Shown: positions 33,695-41,602 of the stretch, piece by piece
Position numbering within the stretch: position 1 is the first letter of the stretch
Layout of the letters: each line of letters starts with the position of its first letter
Source: SGZJ01 sp949372955
GTDB lineage: Bacteria > Bacteroidota > Bacteroidia > Flavobacteriales > Flavobacteriaceae
DNA length: 41,602 bases
NCBI GenBank assembly: GCA_949372955.1
Contig: CASIAX010000023.1
Location: 1 to 41,602, forward strand
Direction: 5' to 3'
Translations under genes and position numbers: made by a program
The notes under the pieces: model-generated
Database searches by the model: none
What the model was told of the DNA's origin: nothing
The model's input: the letters and a program-made list of their open reading frames with translations, nothing else

Positions 33695-34630
33695 ATGGAA
33701 AATGGCTTATATGCAATAGTTGAAACTTCAAAAGGAGAAATTACATTAAACCTAGAATTTGAAAAAACTCCAGCTACAGTAGGAAACTTTGTAGCTCTTT
33801 GTGAGGGAGAAATGAAAAACTCATCAAAAGATCTTGGAGTTCCTTATTATGACAACATGAAGTTCCATAGGGTTATTAATGACTTTATGGTGCAAGGAGG
33901 TTGTCCATTAGGTACTGGTTCAGGTAACCCTGGTTATAAGTTTGATGATGAGTTCCACCCTGACTTAAAGCATGATAAACCAGGTATTTTATCTATGGCT
34001 AATGCTGGTCCAGCAACAAATGGTAGTCAATTTTTTATTACTCATATTCCTACTGCTTGGCTAGATAATAAACATACTGTATTCGGAAATGTTGTTAATG
34101 GTATGGATGTAGTTAACTCTATAACGCAGGGTGATGAAATAAAAGTTATTAAAATATCTAGAATTGGCGAGAATGCGAGTAAATTTAAAGCGCTTGATTC
34201 TTTTAATTCTCTTAACGAATCTGCAGTTCAAAGACAAAAAGAAATTACAGAAAAAAATCTAAAAGCTTTAAATGATCTTTCTGATGGTTTTGATATTACT
34301 GAATCAGGGTTAAGATATAAAATTTCTGAAAAAGGAACTGGTGAAAAGGCTATTAGTGGAAAAAACATTAAGGTTCATTACAAAGGGCAATTATTAGATG
34401 GAACAGTTTTTGACTCATCATTTAAAAGAGATGAGCCGATTGAATTTACTTTAGGTATTGGTCAGGTAATCAAAGGTTGGGACGAAGGCTTAGCGCTATT
34501 GTCAGTAGGTGACAAAGCAAGGTTCATTATACCTAGTGATCTAGCATATGGTGAAGCTGGTGCTGGTGGAGTTATTCCTGCTAATGCAAATCTAATTTTT
34601 GATGTGGAACTTGTAGATGTAATTAGTTAA
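33695..34630 (+). CDS. Dual peptidyl-prolyl isomerase: cyclophilin fused to FKBP
   Basis: Residues 1 to about 160 are a cyclophilin, with FHRVINDFMVQGG (catalytic Arg59, Gln67), MANAGPATNGSQFFIT and AWLDNKHTVFG, which holds the Trp122 linked to cyclosporin binding. A helical linker (about 165-200) follows. Residues 205-311 are an FKBP domain with VHYKGQLLDGTVFDSSF (Tyr229, Asp240), GQVIKGWDEGL (Trp262) and PSDLAYGE (Tyr285). Both domains appear catalytically complete. Such cyclophilin-FKBP fusions are known as dual-family immunophilins and include Flavobacterium examples. There is no signal peptide, so it should fold cytosolic proteins. It lies 64 bp after recQ. Confidence 0.95.
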   Translation: MENGLYAIVETSKGEITLNLEFEKTPATVGNFVALCEGEMKNSSKDLGVPYYDNMKFHRVINDFMVQGGCPLGTGSGNPGYKFDDEFHPDLKHDKPGILSMANAGPATNGSQFFITHIPTAWLDNKHTVFGNVVNGMDVVNSITQGDEIKVIKISRIGENASKFKALDSFNSLNESAVQRQKEITEKNLKALNDLSDGFDITESGLRYKISEKGTGEKAISGKNIKVHYKGQLLDGTVFDSSFKRDEPIEFTLGIGQVIKGWDEGLALLSVGDKARFIIPSDLAYGEAGAGGVIPANANLIFDVELVDVIS

Positions 34631-34736
34631 TTTTCTATTTAAATTGTAGTTAATACTAGACTTTAAGACTTGTCATTTTTTTTTAATTAATTTGTCTTAC
34701 TTAAATATTTATTGTTTAATTGTTAATTATTGTAAT

Positions 34737-35072
34737 ATGAGCACAGAACTAAATTTTGATGATTTCTCAAAAATAGATATAAGAGTAGGAACTGTTATCG
34801 ATGCTTATTTTAATAAAGATTCTATAAAGCCAGCATATATCCTAAGTATAGATTTTGGACCTCTAGGAGTTTACAAATCATCAGCACAAATCACAAAAAA
34901 CTATAAGGCTCAGAGTTTAGTTGATACTCAAGTGACAGCTATAATAAATTTTCCTAAAAAACAAATTGGAAAAACAATGAGTTCTTGCTTAGTTTTAGGT
35001 GTAGCACAGTCTGGTGATGTCACATTGATTAAACCATTAGATAGAGTTATTAACGGAAGTGTCGTTTCTTAA
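34737..35072 (+). CDS. csaA: CsaA-like tRNA-binding domain protein
   Basis: This 111-residue protein is a single OB-fold EMAP II-like tRNA-binding domain. FSKIDIRVGTVIDAYF, AYILSIDFGPLGVYKSSAQIT and NFPKKQIGKTMSSCLVLGV match CsaA, a dimeric protein with export-related chaperone activity. Residues including Ser (SSAQ) and the Lys-Gln-Ile loop are conserved in the family. The start at 34737 is chosen since it gives the typical MSTELNFDDFSKID N-terminus; an in-frame TTG at 34692 would add 15 hydrophobic residues lacking family support. The symbol is based on family resemblance. The stop is one base from the convergent M14 gene. Confidence 0.88.
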   Translation: MSTELNFDDFSKIDIRVGTVIDAYFNKDSIKPAYILSIDFGPLGVYKSSAQITKNYKAQSLVDTQVTAIINFPKKQIGKTMSSCLVLGVAQSGDVTLIKPLDRVINGSVVS

Positions 35073-35073
35073 A

Positions 35074-37593
35074 TTAAAATTGATCGCTAAAATAAATGGC
35101 ATTCATTAATAATTTATTAGTACCATACCAAAATGCTCTAAAGTTTGTGTTATCTGTAAAACAAGTCACTTGCCCTTTTTTATAACCCCCTGTTTTAAAT
35201 GGAACACTTAATTTCAAATTTTCTAAATTCTCTTCAGAAACATATCCACTTAGTAAAGGGCTTTCCGTATAAATTATTGGGTTATTATAGCTGATTTCAT
35301 CAATATCCATAAATATTGTTGTATTTCTAAATAGCGAAATATGTTCGTTTTTATATCCAAAGCTAATAGGGTGACTTAAGTCTAGTTTGGCTTCAAAAAT
35401 AGCTCCACCTATTACCTGTGCACCACGATGATTATCTTTTTGACCAAAGGATACATTTTTTGTGGGGATTGTACTTGATTTTATTTTTAAATCTAACAAC
35501 TTATTTTTGTTTACCCAATTCAATGAATTTTTAAAAGTTATTAGATTACCTCCATTTTTTGTCCATTCAATAATTTTTTTTGAATTCATATCGGATAAAC
35601 CTTTAGAGCTTGGGATAATTATAGATGAATATTTTGATAAGTCAGATCTGGAAATAGATTTAACATCCAGTTTTGTAACCATAATGTTGTACCTAGTGTC
35701 AAAAAGATGCCATATTTCACCTGCATCATAAGAGTTTACTCCTTCCCCAACAATTATGGCAATATTTTGTTTTTCTATTTTTTTAAATTTCGAGCTACCT
35801 AGATCTATTCCGTTAGTTAGTCCAGTATTTACACCATCTATAATTAAATGATTTTTGTTTGCTAATTTGTTCAGCAATTCATACAACGATTTACTAGAAA
35901 TGTTTTGATTTTTTACAGGAATAAGAATTGTTCCATAATCATATTTCTTATTATTTAATACAAATTCTTTTAAAGCTACTTTAGCTATTATATTATGATT
36001 TAAAATTTCATTTAAAAGCCCTGGGGAGTAGTAATCGTTCCAACTTAATAAGTATGCATAATCACTTTTAGAATTAACAACTCCATTAGGCAGATTTAAA
36101 TTTACTATTTCTTCTCCAGCCATATCCATTGAAACATCCATATTATAATCTAAATTAAATGCTAGTGGAAAAGTCCATGCAGAAACATCATAGAATAAAC
36201 TATCCTGAAAACTTGTTCTTTTTTCAAACATTGCATTTATTAGTTTAAGATTCTTTTGATTTTTAGGAATAATATAAGCGTGTTCTTTTTTATAATTTAT
36301 TTTTTCTTTTGTAAAATCATTTTTTATTTGATGAAATTTAATTTTATGTCTTTTTAAAATTTCAGCTAAGTGGTAGGCTTTTGCTGCATCTTTTTCATCT
36401 CCAAATACTATAGCAGAATTTTTCTCTTTTTTAGCCTCTTCTCTTGAATTTTTATAAAAATTGTATTGATAGTTTAATATTTCTTTTCTCATATTTAAAG
36501 CAGCATCGAGGGTAGATAGGCCTGCTGTTAGCTGATTTTTAATTGTAAATGGAAATGTAAGAATTCCGTTATCACTATTTTGAATATGACCTCTAGAGCT
36601 AGCTTGTTCAAATAATATTCCAATTCCCCCATTTATATCAGGAAACGTAGATCCTTTCCCGTAGTAAAAGTCATCAAATTGTTCTTCAGAGTAGTATAGT
36701 GACCCAATCTGATCAAGTGCTTTTACATGATATTTTGATATTTTTCGGGTAAGATCTTGATTTAATTTCGATGTTAATGGATGAGTTCTTGAAGGTACTC
36801 CAGGTTGGAAAAAGAAAGTAGAATTAGTCCCCATTTCGTGATGATCTGTAAGGATATTAGGTAACCATTCGTGAAAAGTTTTAATCCTTGCTCTAGATTC
36901 TGGTAACTGAACAGGTAACCAATCTCTGTTCATATCAAACCAATAATGATTAGTTCTTCCCCCCGGCCAAACTTCACTGTATTCTCTGTCATTTGGATCC
37001 GGATTTAGATTGATGTTTTTATTACTATTTGCCCAATATGCAAATCTTTGTAGTCCATCAGGATTAAAAGAAGGATCTAACAGTATAACGGTATTCTCTA
37101 ATAATTGATTTACAAAGTCACTGTTTGATGCTGCTAGGTAATATGCTAATAATAATGCTGAATTAGAACCACTAGGTTCATTACCATGAATAGAAAACCC
37201 TTGATAAACAACTAATGGAGTTTTTTCTAGGTTAGGTTCCTGGCTAGAATTTGTTAATGATATATGGTTTTTCTGAATCTCTTTAATATTTTTTTGATTT
37301 TTTTCGGAGGTAATAGTTAATAAAACTAAGGGACGGTCCTCAAATGTTTTACCTCTCTTATCGATAGTGATTCTATTTGAACTACTAGCTAATTTCTTCA
37401 TGTATTCAACAAGTTTATCATGAGTTATATGCCATTTACCAACTTGATGTCCGATAACGCTCTCAGGAGTTGGAATATCTTTATTAAGAGTTGTAATATC
37501 TTGCTGTGAAAAATAATACTCTAAATTAACCTCACTTTGACTAAAGGAAATCATTGAAAAGCTTAAAAGCGATAATAAAAAGATATTTTTCAT
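35074..37593 (-). CDS. Secreted M14 family zinc carboxypeptidase
   Basis: A signal peptide (residues 1-18, ending ISFSQ) leads to an M14 metallocarboxypeptidase domain. HGNEPSG supplies the zinc ligands His136 and Glu139, and TDHHEMG at 249-255 the third His. MNRDW at 221-225 holds the substrate-binding Arg, and GILFEQASSRG the general base Glu329. A long C-terminal half to residue 839 includes a segment that looks like a glutamine-amidotransferase/ThuA-like fold (IIPSSKGLSD, GGNLITF). No T9SS C-terminal sorting domain is visible, so it is probably periplasmic. It likely trims peptides for nutrition. A perfect terminator hairpin lies just upstream, so it has a separate promoter that I could not identify. 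Confidence 0.92.
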   Translation of the reverse strand: MKNIFLLSLLSFSMISFSQSEVNLEYYFSQQDITTLNKDIPTPESVIGHQVGKWHITHDKLVEYMKKLASSSNRITIDKRGKTFEDRPLVLLTITSEKNQKNIKEIQKNHISLTNSSQEPNLEKTPLVVYQGFSIHGNEPSGSNSALLLAYYLAASNSDFVNQLLENTVILLDPSFNPDGLQRFAYWANSNKNINLNPDPNDREYSEVWPGGRTNHYWFDMNRDWLPVQLPESRARIKTFHEWLPNILTDHHEMGTNSTFFFQPGVPSRTHPLTSKLNQDLTRKISKYHVKALDQIGSLYYSEEQFDDFYYGKGSTFPDINGGIGILFEQASSRGHIQNSDNGILTFPFTIKNQLTAGLSTLDAALNMRKEILNYQYNFYKNSREEAKKEKNSAIVFGDEKDAAKAYHLAEILKRHKIKFHQIKNDFTKEKINYKKEHAYIIPKNQKNLKLINAMFEKRTSFQDSLFYDVSAWTFPLAFNLDYNMDVSMDMAGEEIVNLNLPNGVVNSKSDYAYLLSWNDYYSPGLLNEILNHNIIAKVALKEFVLNNKKYDYGTILIPVKNQNISSKSLYELLNKLANKNHLIIDGVNTGLTNGIDLGSSKFKKIEKQNIAIIVGEGVNSYDAGEIWHLFDTRYNIMVTKLDVKSISRSDLSKYSSIIIPSSKGLSDMNSKKIIEWTKNGGNLITFKNSLNWVNKNKLLDLKIKSSTIPTKNVSFGQKDNHRGAQVIGGAIFEAKLDLSHPISFGYKNEHISLFRNTTIFMDIDEISYNNPIIYTESPLLSGYVSEENLENLKLSVPFKTGGYKKGQVTCFTDNTNFRAFWYGTNKLLMNAIYFSDQF

Positions 37594-37615
37594 AAAATTT
37601 TGATTTAGATATAAA

Positions 37616-37652
37616 TATAAAAAAACCGTAATTATTCATTACGGTTTTTTAA
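37616..37652 (-). terminator. Intrinsic terminator after the PUR/DUF3276 gene
   Basis: A near-perfect inverted repeat, AAAACCGTAAT then TATTC loop then ATTACGGTTTT, is flanked by A and T runs on both sides. It lies 19 bp after the stop of the DUF3276 gene at 37671 and upstream of the M14 gene, so it ends the minus-strand DUF3276 transcript. The symmetric A/T flanks would also allow use on the plus strand, but no plus-strand gene is near. Confidence 0.85.
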
Positions 37653-37670
37653 AAAATATTATTAATAGTA

Positions 37671-38078
37671 TTAAATGTCTTCGAAACTCACATCTGTAAA
37701 ATCTGTAGGTTTATCATCAGTTGGTTTTGTGTCTTCTATATTTTCTGTTTTGATAATCTCACTCTCAGAATATTCTTCTTTTTTAAAATCCTTTTGATGA
37801 CGTTCACTTATTACTTCTTCTCCTTTTTCATTAACAACGTAATCCGTCATTTCATTAAGTATAGTTGAAAATTCACTAAAGTCTTCTTTGTATAGGTATA
37901 TTTTATGTTTTTTGTAATGGAAAGAACCATCATCATTAGTAAATTTTTTGCTCTCAGTAAGAGTTAAGTAGTAATCTCCTGCTCTAGTGGACCTTACATC
38001 AAAAAAATATGTTCTTCTTCCTGCTCTTAATACCTTAGAAAAAATTTCTTCTCTGTCTTTAAAATCACTGTTTTCCAT
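37671..38078 (-). CDS. PUR-family DNA/RNA-binding protein (DUF3276)
   Basis: Residues about 10-85 form a PUR-alpha-like domain: EIFSKVLRAGRRTYFFDVRSTRAGDYYLTLTESKK then KHKIYLYKEDFSEF. This single-repeat fold binds nucleic acid, as in the Borrelia PUR protein; it is common in Bacteroidota as DUF3276, 100-150 residues. The C-terminal third is acidic and low in complexity (IKTENIEDTKPTDDKPTDF), like a regulatory tail. The target is unknown. It has a textbook promoter (38103-38132) and a strong terminator, so it is a one-gene unit, probably abundantly expressed. Confidence 0.92.
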   Translation of the reverse strand: MENSDFKDREEIFSKVLRAGRRTYFFDVRSTRAGDYYLTLTESKKFTNDDGSFHYKKHKIYLYKEDFSEFSTILNEMTDYVVNEKGEEVISERHQKDFKKEEYSESEIIKTENIEDTKPTDDKPTDFTDVSFEDI

Positions 38079-38102
38079 AATACAAAATTTAATTATTTAT
38101 TT

Positions 38103-38132
38103 CAAATCTATAAAAAAAACTAAACTTCACAA
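38103..38132 (-). promoter_or_regulatory. Bacteroidota-type promoter of the PUR/DUF3276 gene
   Basis: On the minus strand TTG (38132-38130), 19 nt and TAGATTTG (38110-38103) match both consensus elements at ideal spacing. The ATG at 38078 follows 24 nt later. The element sits in the 55-bp gap after the ABC exporter gene. Confidence 0.7.
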
Positions 38133-38133
38133 C

Positions 38134-39897
38134 TTATTCAGAAATTTCTTTTTCAATTAGTTGTTGCTCGTAGGTTTGTTTATAGTATCCTTTTTTCTCC
38201 ATTAACTCTGTATGTGTGCCTATATCTTCAATCTTTCCGTTATTTAAAACTATTATTTTATTTGCATTTTTTATAGATGATATTCTATGACTAACAATTA
38301 TTGATGTTGTTGAGTAGTCTAAATTATTTAAGGAATTTATAATATTCTCCTCTGTTTCTGTATCAACTGCAGAAAGACAATCATCAAAAATTAATAGTTT
38401 TGGTTTACGGATTAATGCTCTTGCGATTGATATTCTTTGCTTTTGTCCTCCACTTAAATTAACTCCTCTTTCTCCTAAAATAGTTTTATACTTATTTTTG
38501 AAGCCTAAAATATCAGTATGAATATCTGAAATTTTACTAACTTCTATAACTTCTTTTATACTAGAATTAATAGATCCAAATTTTATATTATTCTCTATAG
38601 AATCAGAAAACAAAAATACATCCTGTGGTACATATCCAATTTGGGATCTCAAAGATTTAATATTAACTTCTTCAATATTTTTATTATCAATAGTTATATC
38701 TCCATTATCAATGTTATACAATCTGACAATTAGATTTAGTAGTGTAGATTTACCGGACCCTGTTTTACCAATAATCCCTAGCTTATCTCCAATGTTAAGT
38801 TTAAAATTAATGTCTTTTAGAGCTTTTATTCCGGTGTCCTTGTAAGTGAAACCTACATTTTTAAACTCAATCCCTCCATTTATTTCTACTTGTTCTTCGC
38901 TTTTATTTATTATTTCAGATTTTTGTTTTAAAAACTCATTTATTCTTTTTTGAGATGCTTCCGCTTGCTGTATTATAGAACTTATCCAGCCTAGTGATGC
39001 AACAGGCCATGTTAACATATTAACATATATGATAAATTCAGCTATTGTACCAATCCCCTCTAACTTGCCTTCCAGGTATTGTATACCACCAACGTAAATC
39101 ACTAATAAATTACTAAGACCTATTAATAAAATCATTAGTGGAAAAAATAATGCTTGAAGTTTAACTAGACTTATTTGGCTTTTTTTACATTTTTCTGAAA
39201 GAGCTTCGAAGTCTTTAGAGTTTTTTCCTTCAATTGAATAAGATTTTATAAGGCTTATTCCACTAAAAGATTCTTGACTAAACGAAGATAATTCGGATAG
39301 ACATTCTTGAACAATTGTACTTTTTTTATTAATTAACTTACTTAATTTGTATATCGTAATGGATAAAAATGGTAAAGGGCTTAATGTGTAAAAGGTAAGT
39401 ATAGGTGATTGTTTATACATGTATATAACAACTATAATTAGTAGAGTTATAGTATTTATTGAATACATTAAAGCAGGGCCAACATACATTCTAACTTTTG
39501 CTACATCTTCACTTATTCTATTCATCAAATCTCCAGTTTGATTCATTTTATAGAAATTCAACGATAATTTTTGATATTGACTATATATTTCATTTTTTAA
39601 ATCAAACTCAACATACCTGGAAACATTGATAATAGTTTGCCTTGTTAAAAACGTAAATAATCCTGCAAGAGCTGAAGCTAGTAGAATTAAAAATATATTT
39701 GTTATTAATTCACTTTCAACTAGCTTTAAATCAGTACTTAGTCCTGTTCTGTAATCATCAATAACATTAATAGAATTTCTTATTAGACCAGGAGTAATTA
39801 GTAATAACATCCTAGCGGCAATTATTATTATAATTCCACTTATTAAATTTTTCTTATACTTAAAAAAGTATTTATTTATGTAGGATAACTCTTTCAA
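38134..39897 (-). CDS. ABC exporter, fused permease and ATPase
   Basis: The N-terminal half (about 1-325) is a six-helix type I exporter domain; the ATPase follows. Walker A is GKTGSGKST at 377-385, signature LSGGQ at 481-485 and Walker B LLIFDD at 501-506. Residue 506 is Asp where the catalytic Glu is normal (usual pattern LDEATSALD, here FDDCLSAVD). In heterodimeric exporters one partner often has this change; no partner gene is adjacent. The single-gene layout, 587 residues, is frequent in Bacteroidota. Translation begins at a TTG directly after a stop codon. A TAATTTTG lies at 39967-39960 upstream. Substrate unknown; MsbA-type lipid or drug export are both possible. Confidence 0.92.
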   Translation of the reverse strand: MKELSYINKYFFKYKKNLISGIIIIIAARMLLLITPGLIRNSINVIDDYRTGLSTDLKLVESELITNIFLILLASALAGLFTFLTRQTIINVSRYVEFDLKNEIYSQYQKLSLNFYKMNQTGDLMNRISEDVAKVRMYVGPALMYSINTITLLIIVVIYMYKQSPILTFYTLSPLPFLSITIYKLSKLINKKSTIVQECLSELSSFSQESFSGISLIKSYSIEGKNSKDFEALSEKCKKSQISLVKLQALFFPLMILLIGLSNLLVIYVGGIQYLEGKLEGIGTIAEFIIYVNMLTWPVASLGWISSIIQQAEASQKRINEFLKQKSEIINKSEEQVEINGGIEFKNVGFTYKDTGIKALKDINFKLNIGDKLGIIGKTGSGKSTLLNLIVRLYNIDNGDITIDNKNIEEVNIKSLRSQIGYVPQDVFLFSDSIENNIKFGSINSSIKEVIEVSKISDIHTDILGFKNKYKTILGERGVNLSGGQKQRISIARALIRKPKLLIFDDCLSAVDTETEENIINSLNNLDYSTTSIIVSHRISSIKNANKIIVLNNGKIEDIGTHTELMEKKGYYKQTYEQQLIEKEISE

Positions 39898-40015
39898 TTA
39901 ATATATGTATTTAAATGTCTAACTTATAAATAATACTTCATATTTTATATTATATTGCGCAAAATTAGAGTAAAGTTTTTTAATTAATATTAATATCCAT
40001 AAATAGTTCTTTAAA

Positions 40016-40963
40016 ATGTTAAACAGAAGACATATACGTCTAAAAATTATGCAACTAATTTATGCATTAAAAATATCCGATTTCAATTATGATAAGGATA
40101 TTAATCATCAATTATTTAAAAGTCTCGAAGATATTTATGATTTATATCTTATTTTAATCTCTCTAATGATTGAAGTTCAAATCAAAGCCGAAACCTATCT
40201 TAAAATAGCTCAAAAAAAACATTTAGCTACCTCTGATGATATTAACCCTAATAAAAAGTTTATTAATAATAGGATGTTACTATTGTTAAGAACTAACAAG
40301 TTAATAGAAGGGGAGTTAAAAAAAAGAAAATTAAATGTATGGAAGTTAGATAATGAATATGTTGATGCTGTTTTTCATGATTTAATAAAAAGCGATCTTT
40401 ATTCTGATTATTTAAGTGATTCTAATGATGATTTCAATTCAGACAAGATATTTATTGTTTCTTTTTTTAAAAAAATAGTAGCTACTAATGAAAAGCTATA
40501 TAATTACTTAGAAGATAAAAACATTACATGGAGTGATGATTTTCCTGTCGTAAATACTTCAATAGTTAAAATGCTAAACAAGTCAAATGATGATTCTCCT
40601 ATGTCATATTTTATTCCTACTCTTTTTAAAGATTCAGATGATAAAGAATTTGCTGGAGATTTATTAAAATTAACAGTTAATAATTTTAAAACTTATAATA
40701 ATGAAATTTCAAAGAAAACTGCAAATTGGGATCCAGACAGAATTGCTAACATAGATTATGTTATTTTGAATTTAGCTATAAGTGAATTTCTTAATTTCCC
40801 AACTATTCCATTGAAGGTTACCATCAATGAATACATCGAATTATCAAAAGAATACTCTACACCCAAGAGTAATGTGTTTGTTAATGGTATATTAGACGCG
40901 ATTGTAAAAGACTATTCTAAAAATGGTTTAATCAATAAAGAGGGTAGAGGTTTGGTGGAATAA
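40016..40963 (+). CDS. nusB: Transcription antitermination factor NusB (long Bacteroidota form)
   Basis: NusB with NusE binds boxA RNA and supports rRNA antitermination. The first residues (MLNRRHIRLKIMQLIYALKIS) are the arginine-rich NusB start. The canonical C-terminal half covers about 190-310, with KTANWDPDRIANIDYVILNLAISEFL, IPLKVTINEYIELSKEYSTPKSNVFVNGILDAI. The protein is 315 residues versus about 140 in E. coli, the difference being an insertion of roughly 160 residues between the first helix and the rest. This long form is usual in Bacteroidota. It begins a plus-strand operon with the DUF1573 lipoprotein and yajC. Confidence 0.93.
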   Translation: MLNRRHIRLKIMQLIYALKISDFNYDKDINHQLFKSLEDIYDLYLILISLMIEVQIKAETYLKIAQKKHLATSDDINPNKKFINNRMLLLLRTNKLIEGELKKRKLNVWKLDNEYVDAVFHDLIKSDLYSDYLSDSNDDFNSDKIFIVSFFKKIVATNEKLYNYLEDKNITWSDDFPVVNTSIVKMLNKSNDDSPMSYFIPTLFKDSDDKEFAGDLLKLTVNNFKTYNNEISKKTANWDPDRIANIDYVILNLAISEFLNFPTIPLKVTINEYIELSKEYSTPKSNVFVNGILDAIVKDYSKNGLINKEGRGLVE

Positions 40964-41018
40964 GTTTTTTTTCTATTTTTACCATATAATATAAAATATT
41001 AATTACAAATACATCAAA

Positions 41019-41504
41019 ATGAAAAACATAATTCTTTTATCTGCATTATCTCTAATTTTCACTTTAACTTCTTGTAAAAATGATCCATTCAGTAAGGTGG
41101 ATACTAAAAATGTCGAAGTTGCTTCAAAGCGAGATGCTGTATCAACAAGTTTTGCTGAAATGACATTTGACAAAACTAATCATGACTTTGGCACTATTAG
41201 TAATGGAGCTGCACAAGAAACTGTATTTAGTTACACAAATACAGGAGATAGTCCATTAGTAGTTACTGATATAAAAAGCACATGTGGATGTACTGTTCCT
41301 CAAGGTTGGAGTAGACAACCATTATCTCCTGGGGAATCTTCTCAATTTACTGTTAAGTTTAACGGAAAAGGTGCGAATAAAGTATCTAAAACTGTAACTG
41401 TTACTGCGAATACAAAAAAAGGTAAAGAGTCAGTTAGAATCTCTGCTTTTATAAATAATCCTAACTCTGTTAAGCAACCAATGTTACCTAAACTAAATCA
41501 ATAA
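41019..41504 (+). CDS. DUF1573 lipoprotein
   Basis: A lipoprotein signal peptide ends in the lipobox LTSC (Cys19), so the protein is likely membrane-anchored. Residues about 45-150 form an Ig-like DUF1573 domain: FDKTNHDFGTISNGAAQETVFSYTNTGDSPLVVTDIKSTCGCTVP. The CGC motif and the NxGDxPLVI pattern are family hallmarks. The function is unknown; domain relatives resemble ASH/MSP-like beta sandwiches. It is 55 bp after nusB and overlaps yajC by one base (TAATG), an arrangement repeated in other flavobacteria to my knowledge. Confidence 0.93.
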   Translation: MKNIILLSALSLIFTLTSCKNDPFSKVDTKNVEVASKRDAVSTSFAEMTFDKTNHDFGTISNGAAQETVFSYTNTGDSPLVVTDIKSTCGCTVPQGWSRQPLSPGESSQFTVKFNGKGANKVSKTVTVTANTKKGKESVRISAFINNPNSVKQPMLPKLNQ

Positions 41505-41602
41505 TGGAAGGTTCTATGGATTATATTTTTCCACTAGCAATGCTTGCTATCTTTTACTTCTTTATTCTTAGACCCCCTATGCAGAGGTCTAAAAAAGAAA
41601 AG
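41504..41602 (+). CDS. yajC: Preprotein translocase subunit YajC (5' part, runs off the right edge)
   Basis: From the ATG at 41504 the frame reads a short N-terminus and a single membrane helix (DYIFPLAMLAIFYFFILRP) followed by a basic segment PMQRSKKEK, up to the window edge. The IFYFFILRPP..RSKKEK pattern is the YajC hallmark (usually FFIRPQ). YajC associates with SecDF and the SecYEG translocon. Only the first 33 codons are visible. Its start overlaps the DUF1573 stop, indicating translational coupling. Confidence 0.85.
   Translation, partial: MEGSMDYIFPLAMLAIFYFFILRPPMQRSKKEK

Noticed and set aside
34655..34720. Possible hairpin (TAAGAC...GTCTTA) after the immunophilin gene
   Set aside because: The stem has six pairs with a loop of over 20 nt and no T-run directly after it, so it is not a convincing terminator.
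39955..39962. Palindrome TTGCGCAA in the gap between the ABC exporter and nusB
   Set aside because: Eight bases with no repeat or neighbouring half-site; chance occurrence cannot be excluded.
1..41602. tRNA, rRNA, CRISPR or prophage genes
   Set aside because: No gap between genes exceeds about 170 bp and no repeat-spacer pattern, integrase or tRNA-like cloverleaf was found by reading the sequence; short ncRNAs could still have been missed.

Overview
The window comes from a member of the Bacteroidota, most likely an AT-rich marine-type Flavobacteriia with a compact genome. Four things point there. Promoters follow the Bacteroidota pattern (TTG, about 19-22 nt, TAnnTTTG). There is a type IX secretion (T9SS) style adhesin and a PorV/PorQ-family outer membrane protein. 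Lineage-typical proteins are present: a PUR/DUF3276 protein, a long NusB, a 1119-residue SecA without the usual zinc tail, a TatC with a large periplasmic insertion, and a cyclophilin-FKBP fusion. No RNA genes, insertion sequences, CRISPR arrays or prophage genes were seen. The largest gap between genes is about 170 bp, so the window is almost entirely coding.

Layout. 1-3990 (-): a large surface adhesin that runs off the left edge and is broken by two single-base frameshifts near its distal end. 4161-5357 (+): sucC. 5350-10892 (-): a run of tsaC-like, cca, heme A synthase, a pRiA4b ORF-3-like gene and uvrB. 10930-15048: a surface-glycan block with a Kdo/LPS-kinase-like protein, a CDP-glycerol glycerophosphotransferase-like enzyme, a nucleotidyltransferase, a TagD-like cytidylyltransferase, a LicD-family protein and a small HAD-like protein. 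15054-15866 (-): dapD. 15970-19191 (+): ruvX, def, a MATE exporter, a small conserved protein and a PAP2 phosphatase. 19192-24620 (-): a family 2 glycosyltransferase, meaB, secA and a DUF2795 gene. 24698-27955 (-): a PorV/PorQ-like protein, a DUF4105 protein, a methyltransferase-like protein lacking its SAM-binding core, and a cobalamin adenosyltransferase. 28044-31287: pssA (+), then kdsD, tatC and lptB (-). 31444-35072 (+): recQ, the cyclophilin-FKBP fusion and a CsaA-like tRNA-binding protein. 35074-39897 (-): an M14 carboxypeptidase, the PUR/DUF3276 protein and an ABC exporter. 40016-41602 (+): nusB, a DUF1573 lipoprotein and the start of yajC.

How the genes connect. Much of the window serves the envelope: secretion (secA, tatC, yajC, PorV-like), LPS (kdsD, lptB, Kdo-kinase-like), phospholipid (pssA) and a probable phospho-alditol surface polymer. 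MeaB and the cobalamin adenosyltransferase both support a B12-dependent methylmalonyl-CoA mutase encoded elsewhere. TsaC and the CCA-adding enzyme both act on tRNA and appear co-transcribed. The most interesting points are the CDP-alditol/LicD block, the methyltransferase-like protein without its catalytic core, and the twice-frameshifted adhesin.
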